DNA of 64,000 nt from Brachycybe producta (GCA_036925085.1 JAUPFP010000011.1:124001-188000), one strand, 5' to 3'; counted from the first letter of the stretch, positions 44,001 to 56,700 are shown. Program-made: numbers and translations. Notes: generated from the sequence alone by a model not told the origin.

Positions 44001-45658
44001 ACAGATGTATACTACCATCTAGTGGTGAAAGGTTATAATAATTAAAACTGACACAAGGTCAGAGCGTTAGTGCCATTGCAAACGCCATGGCATCTAGGAG
44101 CGTAAAGGTATAACGGTTACCACTGATGCAATGGCAGAAGCTTCGGAACCAATAGAAACAGCTATTTTATGTACAGAAAACAGAAATGTAGCATTTGGAA
44201 ACAACATGTGGGCACAATCTGTTTTGGGGCACATTTCTGTTTTTACAATCTGTAAAAAAAATGTGTCTGAGAATCATACTAGGTCTACGCACCCTTCTCA
44301 AGAAAGCAGTATACTAATCCACATACTTGCTTCTCTGGAAGATGAAATTTAAACTGTATCTTAGAGACCTTCTAATGTGGGCAAAATCACAATAATGCAA
44401 AGCTTACACTTTTCTAGGGAGTAAAAACCATCTTATTTTCACATCTATGTAAAAAAAAATGGCGCCAAGTCAGCTGTTGAAAGTATTTAGACTTAGGACA
44501 TGTTTTGAATAGCGCTGTCATAGATTAATTTACTAAAAGAATGTTCAGTAATTATTATGACACGCGAGATGTGTCATCAATTTAGCGTGACATTGACCTG
44601 TCATTTATCCGGAAACGACATCCCCAGCCCCAGAAGTCGCGATATTTTTCAAGAACAAAGACGTTGTTTCAAGGGGTGTTCTCCCGATAGCTGTAAATTA
44701 AATGAATACTTTAAATAAGCCTGATAATTTTACGTCACAGAACAATGACAAATAAAAAAAAAACCAACGGACAGATGACATAAAAGATTAAAAGGAAGAA
44801 GGGTTAAGGCCTGGTTACGACTGTATGACTAAGTGCAGCTAAAACGGTAATACGAAATAGTGACAGCAAAATGGTGTCCCAGCTTGCAGTAACATTTTTT
44901 TGACGTCGCTATTCCGTGTTGCCGTTTGTGCTGCACTTAGCCACATAATCGTAACTGGTCTTTATTAGCAAAAAGCCAGTTAATTGTAGATGATTGTGTC
45001 AAATTTAAACACTCTAGTTCGTTACAACTGCCATGCAGAATTACATTTTATCAGCCAATAATAAATTGTATTTGAAACGCATTGTTTGTGTCTCCTCTTG
45101 TCTGTGGTCCGTTCTCAAGCATGAAAATGGGTTACCGGATCGGCAGAATCTAACACAGCACATCAACCACTCACAAAACTTCAACCACCTCACCATACAC
45201 GAACCAGCCATGTCTATCAGCATTAAATTTAGTTTTTCTTCAAATAGATTTAAAAAAAAAAGGACATGAGTATTAATTCGGGGAACTTTTCAATTGTACT
45301 TTAGGCAAGAACTTCCTATCTTCCAAATGAAATCCTGTGGGGTCGTCGTTTCAAGCAGTTAGTCCACTATAACGACAATGACGAAGAGTACAAAGTGGAC
45401 CTCGTTCGTATGAACTACACGTACGAAGTGGAGACGCCACGTTGTAGTGCCAAAGAATTAAGCGAAATGCAAAAACCCTTTGATAACCACAAAGTGGATT
45501 TCCAACCTTCGAAGAAGTGTAGAAAAGTCAATATACCTACAAATCCCAGTTATGAACTTGTGAAGAGCAGTTACAGTGTCCGTCAGACTGTCAACAGTTA
45601 CTCTTATGGCGCCAATTGTGATCAGCGAAATATCCATTGGCTGCATGCTTCCAGATAA
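41080..45658 (+). CDS. Inward-rectifier potassium channel, Kir C (3 exons, 434 aa)
   Basis: Exons are 41080-41244, 42970-43755 and 45305-45658, the same sizes and phases as Kir B. The filter TIGYG is at 149-153 and Gln179 in TM2. The cysteine pair around the pore is kept, and SKSR follows TM2 as in Kir B. Compared with Kir B I count 10 differences in 55 residues of exon 1, 27 in the first 134 residues of exon 2, 9 in the next 128 and 3 in the 117 of exon 3. TM1 and the turret are changed most (FICSWLIFAALW against FIFSWLGFSVIW). No stop or frameshift is present, so the gene is probably functional. Role and location as for Kir B. Confidence 0.95.
42491..42649. mobile_element. Near-perfect short foldback in Kir C intron 1
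   Basis: Arms of about 60-65 bp: ATCATCAGTAGGCTTGTAAC, then TAACATGCAAAATTGAGTGG, on the left, exactly mirrored on the right apart from a few changes. The loop is about 30 bp. It is so well paired that it is young or maintained. Confidence 0.75.
42690..42835 (-). pseudogene. LINE RT fragment in Kir C intron 1
   Basis: The plus strand reads ACAAATCTTGCAGCCCTGCA and resembles 48390-48500 of the minus-strand LINE (RRAARFV region). It is short, with stops. Confidence 0.6.
44808..44966. mobile_element. Small foldback element in Kir C intron 2
   Basis: CTGGTTACGACTGTATGACT, then AAGTGCAG, on the left is mirrored by CTGCACTT, then AGCCACATAATCGTAACTGG, on the right. It is homologous to 35495-35725 in Kir B. 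Confidence 0.7.
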
Positions 45659-47454
45659 CGAACTGTTTCCTTTGTATTGTTTGATTATAGGTTTTAATTT
45701 TAAGCGCTTTTTTTTTGTTAATTTAATACTTTTATATATATGTTATTTTGATTGTTACCCGGTATTGGTTTTATAGTGTTTTCTAGATGTGTGTCTTCAG
45801 TTATGAGATTGAATTTGACTCTTAAGTTGATTGATTTCGTTCATTTGAAATAATTCAATTGTTTGCAGTGCGCGTTCCTAAATGTTGGTTATTGTAATGT
45901 TTTTTTTTTTGTTAATTGAAATTGTATTGTAAGTTATTAATATTTATTTGATGTGGTCTGGTATGGTATGGTATATGGTTTTGGAAGGTGGGGACTAGCT
46001 TAGCGGGCATTTACCCCAAATGGGCCGCACAGTTTGAGAGCCGATTTCATAATGTAACGCAATGAAAATTTAAAAATCGCACAAGAAATGAACGAAAAAT
46101 TATTTTTTTGTTAGCAGCAAAAATGTGTCATTTTACTTTTTTGATATTTTCAAAAAAGTAAAATGACACAATTTTTGTTGAAAATGGTAAAAGACGGGGC
46201 ACGTGGTGGTGGAACTTTCCCAGGACCATTTTTTCTTCCGATCCGCGTTGAAATTCGCCTAGAGCTGAATTACACTGGATGTTTTGTCAAAAAAAAAAAA
46301 AAACTCAAGAATTGTCTACATACAGAAGCTCTTATGGGTAGAAAGCTCGCTCTTATGAGAGTGGTCGTTAATATGTTGTCTGATCGCTTACCAGATGGGC
46401 TGCATATTCGTTTGGCCGGAACATTTCATAATTCATAAATTCATGAAAATTTGAAATTAGCAAAAATAACACATTTTTTGTAGTTTATTTAAAAAAAAAA
46501 CATCTTCACCAGTGCAAAACAGCAAAATATAACACGTTTTTATAGGCGTTTTTTCCCTACGGACTGGAAGTCCGTAAATGTCTTTCACAGTCCACATCCT
46601 TTCCATTTTTAATCATTAATCACAATTTTAAAAACGGATCTGATCTGATAGATCTTAATAAGTCATTCGATTATTTCATTTCATTTGTCAGCGCTTGTCT
46701 CTTTTTGACGGAAGTTTTAACCCTCCACAGACACCTTTGTGAATGACCACAGTGAATGGATTTTTCATTTTTTTTTACTCCAAAACAAACATTCTAATAA
46801 AATGAAGCACTCTGGGTGTATTTAAATATAACTCAAGAAAAAAAAAAGTATTTTTAAAAAAAATTGAAGTTTGATTAACTACTAGGATAATTACTGTATA
46901 ATTTATTGAATGCACTAAAAATGTCATAATTAATTTACTGGTCTAGCTTCTAAGATACTTGTTTCATTTTTTTCTTTATTTGTGCAATGTGAAATATCTA
47001 AAGTAACAAACCGTTTTGAACGTTTAAACTATTATTCTGACGTACACTTCAAATGGCACAGTCATTTGCCATATAATGTAATGATACTGTATATGTAAAA
47101 GTTTGTGATAAAAAAAAACAGGTAACATTTTTTTACAATATGAAAATAAATTAATGTAAATTAAATGAACTTGTTTAATATTGTGGTGAGACATTACTGC
47201 TTCTACAGCTCAAATTCAAGAAGGGAAACTGACACTTTAACCCTCTGAGCAATGTTCCAACATTGAAAACCTCATAGGTGCATTTTAGAAGCTCTCTCAG
47301 ACCGACTCGAAAGCGGGAGAGGTAGAGGGAAGGTCGCGCCGGGACATCCAACACATGGCGGACAATGGGCACACCCACTGGCGGTGCCACAGCGTTGGTA
47401 TGGGCAGTCCCATTTCCCAACAATGGAATTCTCTTCAAATACATTGTTATATTT
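45659..47454. other. Kir C 3' flank and intergenic
   Basis: The first ~480 bp match the Kir B 3' flank. A perfect-looking hairpin lies at 46118-46177. No exon beyond Kir C is supported, and the open frame at 46163-46438 starts inside the hairpin and has no motif. Confidence 0.45.
46118..46177. repeat. 27-bp-arm hairpin after Kir C
   Basis: AAAAATGTGTCATTTTACTT on the left pairs with its reverse complement on the right across a 4-base TATT centre, with one extra A. The Kir B flank keeps only one arm-like copy (AAAGTTAAAATGACACATTT near 36625). Confidence 0.8.
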
Positions 47455-47595
47455 TGGGACGGATTCAATATGATGACGATGTCTAAATCTTGTCTAAAAA
47501 ATCTTATCATTGGGAATTGCCCCCCCCCCTCTCCACATGGCTCTTGAGATAATTCAGGTGTACTGAGTTAAATGGAATTGAATTGAATGTTCACT
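47455..47595 (+). mobile_element. LINE 3' tail
   Basis: Contains CCACATGGCTCTTGAGATAA, then a GAATTGAATTGAATG end, parallel to the 3' ends at 48000 (minus), 32838 (minus) and 57265 (plus). Only the last ~140 bp remain. Confidence 0.65.
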
Positions 47596-47999
47596 CCTTG
47601 GGGACAATAAACTGACTGACGAGTTCTTTGTCTTGTAACACGTCTCCATACTACAAAATGTTGCACAACATTTCATGTTTTCTATTCCAAGTGGCATCAG
47701 GTCTGGTGTTAGGGCAAGGCGAGCTAGGCAACTGCCTTGGCCCCCAAGCTTTTAGGAGCCCCGCACTTTCAAGGAGCCAAGTGCTGCTGACTAAACATTT
47801 TTTCCCGGCCCCACTCATCTCTTGCTGCCTCCGGCCTCACATACTCTAGGGTCAGCCCTGGGTGGCATGGCCCCCACATCCTGAAGCGGGCCCCAGGTGA
47901 TGCTCTACATGATTTAGGATAAAATAAGTCAGTGATGATGATGACACAAAAGTAATATTTATATGTATTAAAAAAACTATATGGTAAAAACTTAAATAA

Positions 48000-50225
48000 T
48001 ATCAAGAAATTCTATTCAATTCGATTCAATTAGATACACCTGCAATCAGCTTGAAAGCCATGTGGCTGGGGATCCCCCTGCCAGGGGGGATTGCTCCCAA
48101 TCATGAGTGATTGTCATTATTTAAAAATAAGACATCATCACGAAATTGAAATCGCCCTAACAAAGAACTATTTACAGGAAGAGAATTTCATAGTCAAACA
48201 ACATTAACCTTTAACCTAACATCTACCTTTACGAGGATTTATAGTTAGTAAACCATTAAGCAGAGTAATGTTATCATCAGCCAGCAAACGTCCCAGAAGA
48301 GCGAAGCTTTGCTCATTTCTTCGGACTGCTAAAGTTTCCCATTCTAGCTCTTGAAGCGTAGATGATACGCTGTCAGTATATGCATAACGTCCCTTTACAA
48401 ATCTTGCAGCCCTACGCTGCACCATTTCTATTTCTTGTTTTAGGTTATTTCTAAATGGGCTCCAAATTGGGGAACAATATTCTAAGATAGGTCTAACTAG
48501 GGTAAAGTAGCAGACCTTCTTTACATTTTCATTACAATGTTTAAGGGTGCGTTGGACAAACCGCAGCCTTTGATTAGCTTTTGCAACTGCTTTGGTTATA
48601 TGATCTTTCCAAAGCATGTCTTTGGACAAGGTTAAGCCAAGATATTTAATGGTATCAACATGAGTTAGCTGAACATCTCCCATTGTATAATCTGCCATGC
48701 AAGATTCTCGCTTTCGGGAAACTCGCATAACATTGCATTTACTCCTATTGAGTTGTAAATGCCACTCAGAGCACCATTCTTCAACACTGTCTAGATCTCT
48801 TTGAAGGACTTCACTATCCTCATTATCCCTAATCCTCCTGTACACAACAGCATCATCTGCAAACAAGTGCATCATACTGTTGTATCTATCTGCCAGATCG
48901 TTAATGAACAGAAGGAAAAGTAGTGGTCCAAGAATGCTACCCTGAGGTACACCAGATATTACTTTAGCCCAGTCCAACACAGCACCATCAATTTGGACTC
49001 GCTGTTGTCTATTTGATAAGAATGATGATGTCCTCGAAATTACTTGTTTATTTAAGTTAAAAGTCACCATTCTTTTAATTAGTAGTGAATGCTTCACTGT
49101 ATCAAATGCTTTTGCAAAATCTAAAAATACCAACTCAAATTCGCCCTTACTATCCAAGCCAGATTGTATGTCTTCAATGAATAGTGCTAACTGGGTATCA
49201 CATGATCTGCCTTTTCGAAAACCATGCTAGTTTTCATGAATTAATTTATGGGGTTTTAAATGCTTGATTGTATTAGAATAAATTATATGCTCGAGAGTCT
49301 TACATACAATGGAGGTTAGAGAAATGGGTCTATATTTCTTTGGACAATGTTTATCTTATGTTTTAAAAATTGGACAGATATTTGATTGCCTCCATGCCAT
49401 AGGCAGTATGCCGCTATCAAGGGAATCTTGGAAAAGTTTACTTAAAAAAGGGCTAACTTCTGTGGCCATCTCCTTTAGCAAACGTGGCGATATTTCATCT
49501 GGACCAGCAGATTTATTAACATCTAGATTATATAGCAAATTTTGTAATCCAGTGGAGTTTATAATTATGTGAGGCATGACATGAGATAAGGTGCCAAGTT
49601 GAGGTTCCTCATCGCCATTATTAGCATGAAAGACACTTTGGAAATAGTCATTAAGTGTGTTTGCAATAACCTGCTTGTTCGTACAGACATCACCAAGTGG
49701 TGTTATAATGGAAGTTATATTATTTGGAATTTTGTTGAGAGATTTTACATATTTCCAGAACAACTTGGGATTTTTATGGAGTGGTATCCCTAAGACATTA
49801 TTAGTGAAGTTCAAGTGTTCCTTTTTAAGCAAATTTTTCACAAGATGTCGCTGGGAATTAAATTGCAATTTAATAGTGTCATCCATGTTCATCTTCATTT
49901 TAGATCTAAATTTGCCTTGTTTGTGAAGAGCGTGGCGTATCTCAGTGGTGTACCAAATTGGTTCCATGCTAAACATATAATTTTTAGCTTTTGTCAACGC
50001 AAATTTTTCAATAATTCCAGGAAAATCAACTTGGTTAGCTAAATAATTTTCGATGCACAAAATTGATGATTAAGTCGATCTTGACTAGTTGTGATTTTTT
50101 TGCCATGTTTTAAATGAATTTGCCAGTCTGATGAATGATCAACGAGACTAATTTGCTTAACAAGACTAATTAAATCTGAGTTGAAAACTAAGCCGTTCAT
50201 ATACTGATCTTTATATAGATCCTCT
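48000..50225 (-). pseudogene. 5'-truncated LINE, reverse transcriptase with two nonsense codons
   Basis: The minus strand encodes a non-LTR retrotransposon RT. An upstream linker (about 50225-49700) leads to NKSAGPDEISPRLLK, then GFRKGRSCDTQLAL, FLDFAKAFDTVKH, GVPQGSILGPLLFLL and the catalytic FADDAVVY, ending with the C-terminal RRAARF region and a stop at 48216. Two in-frame stops interrupt it: a TAA shortly after PIFKT (about 49356) and a TAG before HGFRKG (about 49228). A frame change lies near 50060. The 3' UTR ends in GAATTGAATAG-type repeats near 48003. No N-terminal endonuclease is present. It resembles jockey/CR1-type LINEs and cannot move by itself. Confidence 0.85.
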
Positions 50226-50229
50226 AATG

Positions 50230-50488
50230 ATTAGGGCTCGGATTTTTATGCAAAATGTCAAGTAAATATTTCTCAATCTTGTGGCCCAGGAGCCAATTGT
50301 GAAGTAATAATCTCCAGTTTAGAGATCAACCAACAATTGTTTTTTTTTTCAATCAAAAAGCAAAATTTCAAGTCTATAAGTTATTAAATAAATATTTTTC
50401 CAATCCCGAAATCCCGGGATTTATCGTGTGTGATCCAGGGATTGCAGAATCGTAAAATTGTATGGAATCCCGGGATTGCAAACCCTAA
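50230..50488. mobile_element. Possible short TIR element
   Basis: The left tip TAGGGCTCGGAT and right tip (mirrored) TAGGGTTTGCAATCC share only the outer bases. CCCGGGATT words occur inside. No clear target duplication, so tentative. Confidence 0.3.
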
Positions 50489-51263
50489 CTACAATGTACT
50501 GAACATAACAGCAATTAAAAATGAGATAAATTGATATTATTTATTGTAAAAAAAAAAACGCTAATTTTTGCAAGACATTGTACATGATTCACAGCAAGTT
50601 TTCTTTATTTATAGTAATCAATCTTGCTTGAAAAATAGCCTATGGTATATTGAACTCAAAGAAAACTTAATAAGATACAAAATCAACATTACAATATTGT
50701 GATTTATAGTTTATAGGTATGAAGTTAATGTATTGTGATATTTGTAAAAAATCATTATAGCTTGGCAATTTGCCGTTTGTACATATCTTAGATGGGTTAA
50801 TTCCACTCCATTTTAATGAATAATACTTTTTTTAGCCTGTTTCACACCAGTGTATGCACTTGCCAAATACTTTCACCTTCAGACACCTTTGTGCCGGCTT
50901 CTATCAGAAACAGATTCTACTTCTAGATTAATTCTAAATCACAGCTCTTTTATTTTAGAAATATGTGCAAAAGGTTTCAAAAAAAATATTTGGCAAGTGT
51001 CGTGGATGGGTCTTTTAATTGTGCAAAATTATTGTTATTGTTGTTTTTGCTGTTTTGCATGATTCATGATTCATGATTCATTTTGACATAAAAGGGTTTT
51101 TTCCAGTACTACAATAATAAAGTAATATTCCACTTAAATTCTACATAAATACTCCAGTAATACAATATGAAATATCTCCCAGAATCAACACCCCAATTTT
51201 ATTTGCAATGGAAATTTTTTTGTAATTTCTCTATATTAGCTTATAACGTTGTACATTTTGAAC
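50489..51263. other. Intergenic, no gene supported
   Basis: AT-rich sequence; I see no exon or paired repeat. Confidence 0.4.
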
Positions 51264-52110
51264 CAGTGTTGAACAGAAGTGATTTGCCAAAAATTAATAA
51301 AATATTGTAATTAAAATGCTTTTTTCAGTAAATAGTTATTTACCACATTACTTTTTAAAACATGTAATTTGTAATTGGAATTATTTTTGGTAGAAATCTA
51401 ACTACTTTACAATTAGTTTCTAATTACTTTACAATTAGTTTCTAATTACTTTACAATTACATTTGTTTTTGTGAAATGCCTGATTAGTCAATGCTTATTT
51501 CATCACTCTGGTATGATGTTCCCTGTTCAACGTGATAATGTAAAAGCTGTTATTTTTTATGGCTCGCTTTGCTCGCTAGAATTTACAAGAAAATTAAATT
51601 TTAAAAAAAATTTCGCTTGCACAATTTTTAACATTTTAATGAAATTATGTACAAAACTTCAAAAATATCCTGTGCTACAAAATTATACTGAATTTCAGTG
51701 TATTTCCCCTCTGGATAACTCGTGGTCTGCCCAATATAGTCAAATTTTCAATTTCGCTTTTGACAGTCTCCCCCCTCCCCCCGGGTGCCCTTGCCAATTA
51801 TGGAATGAGGTTTTTTTTGTAGATGTGGAGGAAAAACGTCCAAACTTTATAGTAGAATGCGAACTTTGTGTAAGTACAAGCAAGAACAGGTCACTACCAT
51901 CCATTGGATCTATGAAAAAGTTCTTTTTACTCTCCTGCGATGTTTTTGAAGACAAACTTGGACTCAAATATAATGAAGATGTATTTTGAAAAGTATTTAA
52001 TTACTTTGAAAAAAATGAGTAATTGCACTTAATTTCTTTTTTTTTTAATCTGTAATTACTTTTTCTCTGATGTAATTAGTTTTACTTTCAAAAGTATTTA
52101 CCCAACACTG
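51264..52110. mobile_element. Non-autonomous hAT-type element with 172-codon open frame
   Basis: Ends are CAGTGTTGAACAGAAGTG and, mirrored, CAGTGTTGGGTAAATACTTT, like the element at 30651. Flanks TTTTGAAC and TTTTAACC match at 6 of 8 positions. A 22-bp unit (ATTACTTTACAATTAGTTTC plus two bases) is tandemly repeated near 51405-51460. Inside lies an open frame, 51471-51989, whose product has no hAT transposase motif that I can see. Confidence 0.7.
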
Positions 52111-53389
52111 TTTTAACCTATTTCCAGAAAACAACTAATGGTCCTATCCATAGTAGAGCAATCACAGATACTAATTTGTCAGGAGTTAAATACAGGTTAA
52201 TGGTTAAAAATGGACACACAGACGGTTTAATTTAGTTAAGACAGTTTTATTACTATATACTAACCAACTACAGGCTCCTTTAGTTTGAATTCACTTGAAA
52301 CATTCTAATTTTGCAGTCATTATGAACATAAACATATTACAAATGTTTAATCAGCCTGAGTAAATCTCATTTAATAGAAATTGCATAACACGTATACTTG
52401 AAATTGTTCATTTTTTTGATATGCATTTTAATTAAGAAAGGAGGAGGAGAAGAGGGGGGGGGTGATAAAAATGATTTTCTAAGACTTGCCAGAACTGAGA
52501 ATAAAATTTAATTTCTTTTTGCTGTAATGAGAAATTTTTTTTATTACTTTTGCTGCTGACAGTCATTAGTTTTCATTATTATTAATAGTTTTTTAACAGT
52601 GCATTTTAAAAAAGATAATGAAAGTGACTTCAATAATGGCGGCCATTGCATTCGTGAGACATTTGATTCAAAATAATAATTATAACAGATACTAAGAAGA
52701 AAAACAAAGAGAGAAAACAATTGGCACAGAGCACACAAAACACAAACAGACATGACAATACAAAAACATAATGATAGGAAAGATATTTTTTTTTTACAGA
52801 AAACTATAATTATTGAATTCTTAGAATGGAACAAAAAAACGTTCTGAATTTTTGTCTTTTTGAGTATTATTTATATTTCATGCGTTTATTTTATTTTGTG
52901 TATCCCCTTTTGTATGAATTGGCCCATTATAATTGATGATATAAATGGTCACGATTTAATTAAATGAATCTCATCATAAATTGATGCACTGTTTCTATTA
53001 AGTTAAAATAAAAACAGAAATTTGAATTCTAATCTGATCAATTTGTAAAGAATGTCTTAGATTTGTATGTGACATTCTCTAAAAATTGACTCTGAACAGA
53101 ATTCCTTTTCACCTCTTTACTTACAAGTATTTTAACCTAATGGAAACAGGACCATAAGAAAGTATCTATTGATTTGAATGTCTGTGAGTATTTTACACGA
53201 ACTCTTAATTCTTAATAACAGTATTATTATAGATTTACAAATTACTGGAAGAATCAAAGAGTTAATTAGTGAAATAAACCATCTTTAGAAAATATGTTAT
53301 ACAAATCTGAAATGCCCAAAAGTATTCCAGTATATAGCCATGTCCCCGCCCCCCCCTTTTCAGTTACAACAGTAGTTAGATTGTCGTTG
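52111..53389. other. Intergenic between repeats and myosin 3' end
   Basis: AT-rich, with no exon seen. The myosin 3' UTR (minus strand) may extend into the right part. Confidence 0.35.
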
Positions 53390-53790
53390 GCTTCACATGA
53401 ACCACTTTTGAGTGGTGGAGTTCGACTGCAAAATGTTGTCGCAGGTGGCTGGCCTGTGATTGACAAAACACCAGACCTTTTCACAAGAGCGACTTCTTAT
53501 CAGCTTCTGTCGCAGGAAAGAAGTGGTCGATCACAGGCGACAGTGTTTTTTCTTTCCATGCGAACCACGTGTAGTAGTGCCTCTTTGATCTTGTTTAATT
53601 CCTAATACCGTGAAACAATATTGTCTGAAAGGTTAATGAAACCGTTCCTGTCTTCGATTTATGAACACTTTTTGTAGTTCACTCAACTACACTACAACTC
53701 TGACTCGATTGGTCGTTTTTGGTGAAAAACTGACTACATTTTGGTGTCGAACTTCACCACTCAAAGTGGTTCGTGTGAAAAGTCCCATAA
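53390..53790. mobile_element. Foldback repeat at the myosin 3' end
   Basis: GAACCACTTTTGAGTGGTGG near 53400 is mirrored near 53750-53775 (CACCACTCAAAGTGGTTCG). A related foldback lies at 55586-56015. It abuts the myosin stop codon, so it would form most of the 3' UTR. Confidence 0.55.
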
Positions 53791-53796
53791 AGTCTT

Positions 53797-56700
53797 TTAA
53801 ATGTCGATGCCACTCGAAGATCCCGTCTTCAACTCCATGAACTGGTACGGAATGTGGAATGTGTGGCTTTTGTGTTCCACGAGTAGGTGCCCTCTTTTTG
53901 GCGATGTACCCACGACGACAACCACTTCTCCTTTCAATAGACACGTTTCCTCATTTCCTTCATCTAAACAAAATATAAATCATTAAACATTTCATCTGCA
54001 ATAAAACTGACAATAATTTCTATAAAAAAGAATCCATTGAAAAAAAATATTTTAAATTGCATATCAAATGACGTTCACATTATGGACGTTTTCTGTATAA
54101 AAGTTCCAACAACTTATCATGTGACAAGACAAGAGTTAAGGAAACGGAGAGAAGTGATGAGAGCTATCATTGTTGTGGCTGATAATGACGAGGCCATTTG
54201 ACGTTATGTCTCGGAACCAACGCCCCAATATATTATTAAAGTCTACTTAAATGGCACAGTGGTGTTGTTTATAATTGAATATCTCGGAAACAATAGACGC
54301 TACAAATTTAAAACTTAAAAGAGACCAGTACCACCTCCAGAAATTTCTTGTCAAAATATTGTCAAGAATCATTCAATGATTACCAAAACGATTTTTAAAA
54401 TTTAAAATAAGTGATTAATATAATTTAAAAAAATTAAAAATCAGTTGACTTCATGTAAGTGGGATTTATCAGATAGATGCGCCACCAAACAACAGACATT
54501 GACAACAAAACCTCCCCAAAATCTACTCCTCTACTCGAATTCTGATGTGTTGTCACCAGTTCACATTACTTTCATTCAATTTACCGTGGATTTAATATTT
54601 GAATTATTCCACGTGGAAGGTTGTATTGAGTGGAATATGAATAGGGAATACATGTATTTCATTAAGAAATTATGGAAAATTGAGGTGACAACCTTTGCCA
54701 CTAAATTGAGGGAGAGACTTTCATTTTTTGGAAATTTAAAATGGCGTCGTTTGGTGACTCAGGAAAAGTCACTTCATTTTTAAGGTTTTTTAAATGGTTT
54801 TATTGACTTATTTTAAAATTTCAAAATCGTTTTGATAATATTTTGAACAGAATTTTCTGGAAGTAATTGGTTTCTTTTCTCTTATCTTCTCTTTTTTCTT
54901 TCTTGGTCATCTTCTCTTTTTGCATACATTTATTTTTGAAACGTAATTTAAAGTACAATAAGCTGTCAAATATAATGTCCATCCACTGATACTTCTGCAT
55001 TACCAAATTATGATTTCTTCTATTTTTTAAAAAAAAAGCGTTCGAAAATAACCTACATGCTAATTTCCATAGAGGATTAGATTAGCATGTAGGCTATTTT
55101 GAGAATTTTTTTTGTAGAAGTATCAGTGGATGGAGAGTTTATTTTAGTTTTTATCGCAGTTTAATTAACGTTTCAAAAATAACTATGTACGAAAAGACCT
55201 GATCTCAGTCATGCCGAGAGAGCCTCTTAACAATATATCGAAATGTAGTTGTAGAAAAAAATAAAATGCATTGGTAGAGAATTAAAAAACTTAAAGAATC
55301 TTTTAAAAAAAACAAGTTTAAAAAAGTCTTATTCCTAAGAAATAAATTGCAATTTAAACAATGAATACATCTTTTAGTATGTTGAATTTTTTGCACAACT
55401 ACATTTTCACATGTGTTTTAAATGTTTAGCGTTTATATTTTCTGAAATGTGTTTAAGTTTAAAAGTTTTAGAAGCGCCACTCTTTTATACATCAGTAATA
55501 AATAGGAGCGTTTGGTTCTGGGCCATACCATATAGTTATTCAATTACTGACTCCGTTTGAAGTGGTTTTGACTTCATTATGGATCTGTACAGACAAATGA
55601 CTGTTTAGTGGTAGAGTTGAACTACAAAAAGTGGTCTAAAATGACAACGGGTGCTTGTGCTGAGGTTGACAATGTATTGCTATAGAAAGCGACCGGACCT
55701 CTTTTTGCGATCAGCTTCTTATAACTACTTTCGAAATGCAGTTGCTGCACGGTGGTCGATCCCCACCACAGAGACACGCACCTCTTGCCAACCGCCTATC
55801 GCGTCTCTACAAGGAAGCAACAATAATAAAAGTGCTTCCTCATCTGAATGGTTTATTGAGGCCGTTTCCGTCGTCGATTACGACTCCGTTTTGAAGTTCA
55901 CTCAACTGCAATAGGACTACTTTCCAACCACCAGCAGTCTACTCGTGTTGTCAGTTTTGGCGCCACATTGACCACTTTTTACAGTCCTTTTCGACCACTA
56001 AAAATCGCTCGTCTGTGAACGTGGTACTTTTTTTTTTGGCAGTATTTCCAGTCTGTCTGTCCACAAACACACACACAGAGACGAAAAAAAGCATATGCAA
56101 AAATCATTTGAAAATCCACAATTACCAACCATTAAAATTCATTTTCATGATGCGAGTTTGAGGGTAGCCAAGTTTTGTGTTTCCTGTCACTGTGTACGAT
56201 CTACTCGGTGGTACAGGCGGAGGTCTCTCCTGTTAACAAAATGAGGCCAATGTTAATAAATATTTCAGTCTGTTTAAAGATCGATATGTAAACTAGCCAT
56301 ACCAGATCTAGTCCAAAAATGGTACAAGTCTGTTGAATGGTTTTTGGATCACACTTTTCCATATCGGGAGGTGGTGTTCCAGCAATCGGTTGAGGTCTGG
56401 GTCGACAAATTGTTCCAGTAAGATTTCTTTTTAATGGAATTTAAAAAAAAACACACACACACACAAAATTGGAATTAGGTGTTTGATGTAATGTATTTGC
56501 GACTGTCTAGAATGCATGTGTGTGTATTGCATACCCGGAACTTTTAGAATGAACCCTTTGTTCAAGAGTCCGTTTTAACGTGGGCCATCTTCGTCTAAGG
56601 TGCCATCCTTTCCACATGGCTTGAATGCACGAGGCCGCTTGGTGCCTTCTTTCGACCCTCAACATTTCAAGTTGTTGCCTCGCTCCTTCGCTATCATAAT

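Noticed and set aside
53266-53605. Frames on both strands near the myosin stop, at first taken for additional tail exons
   Set aside because: The region is an inverted repeat, and the myosin ends with an in-frame stop at 53797 upstream of it.
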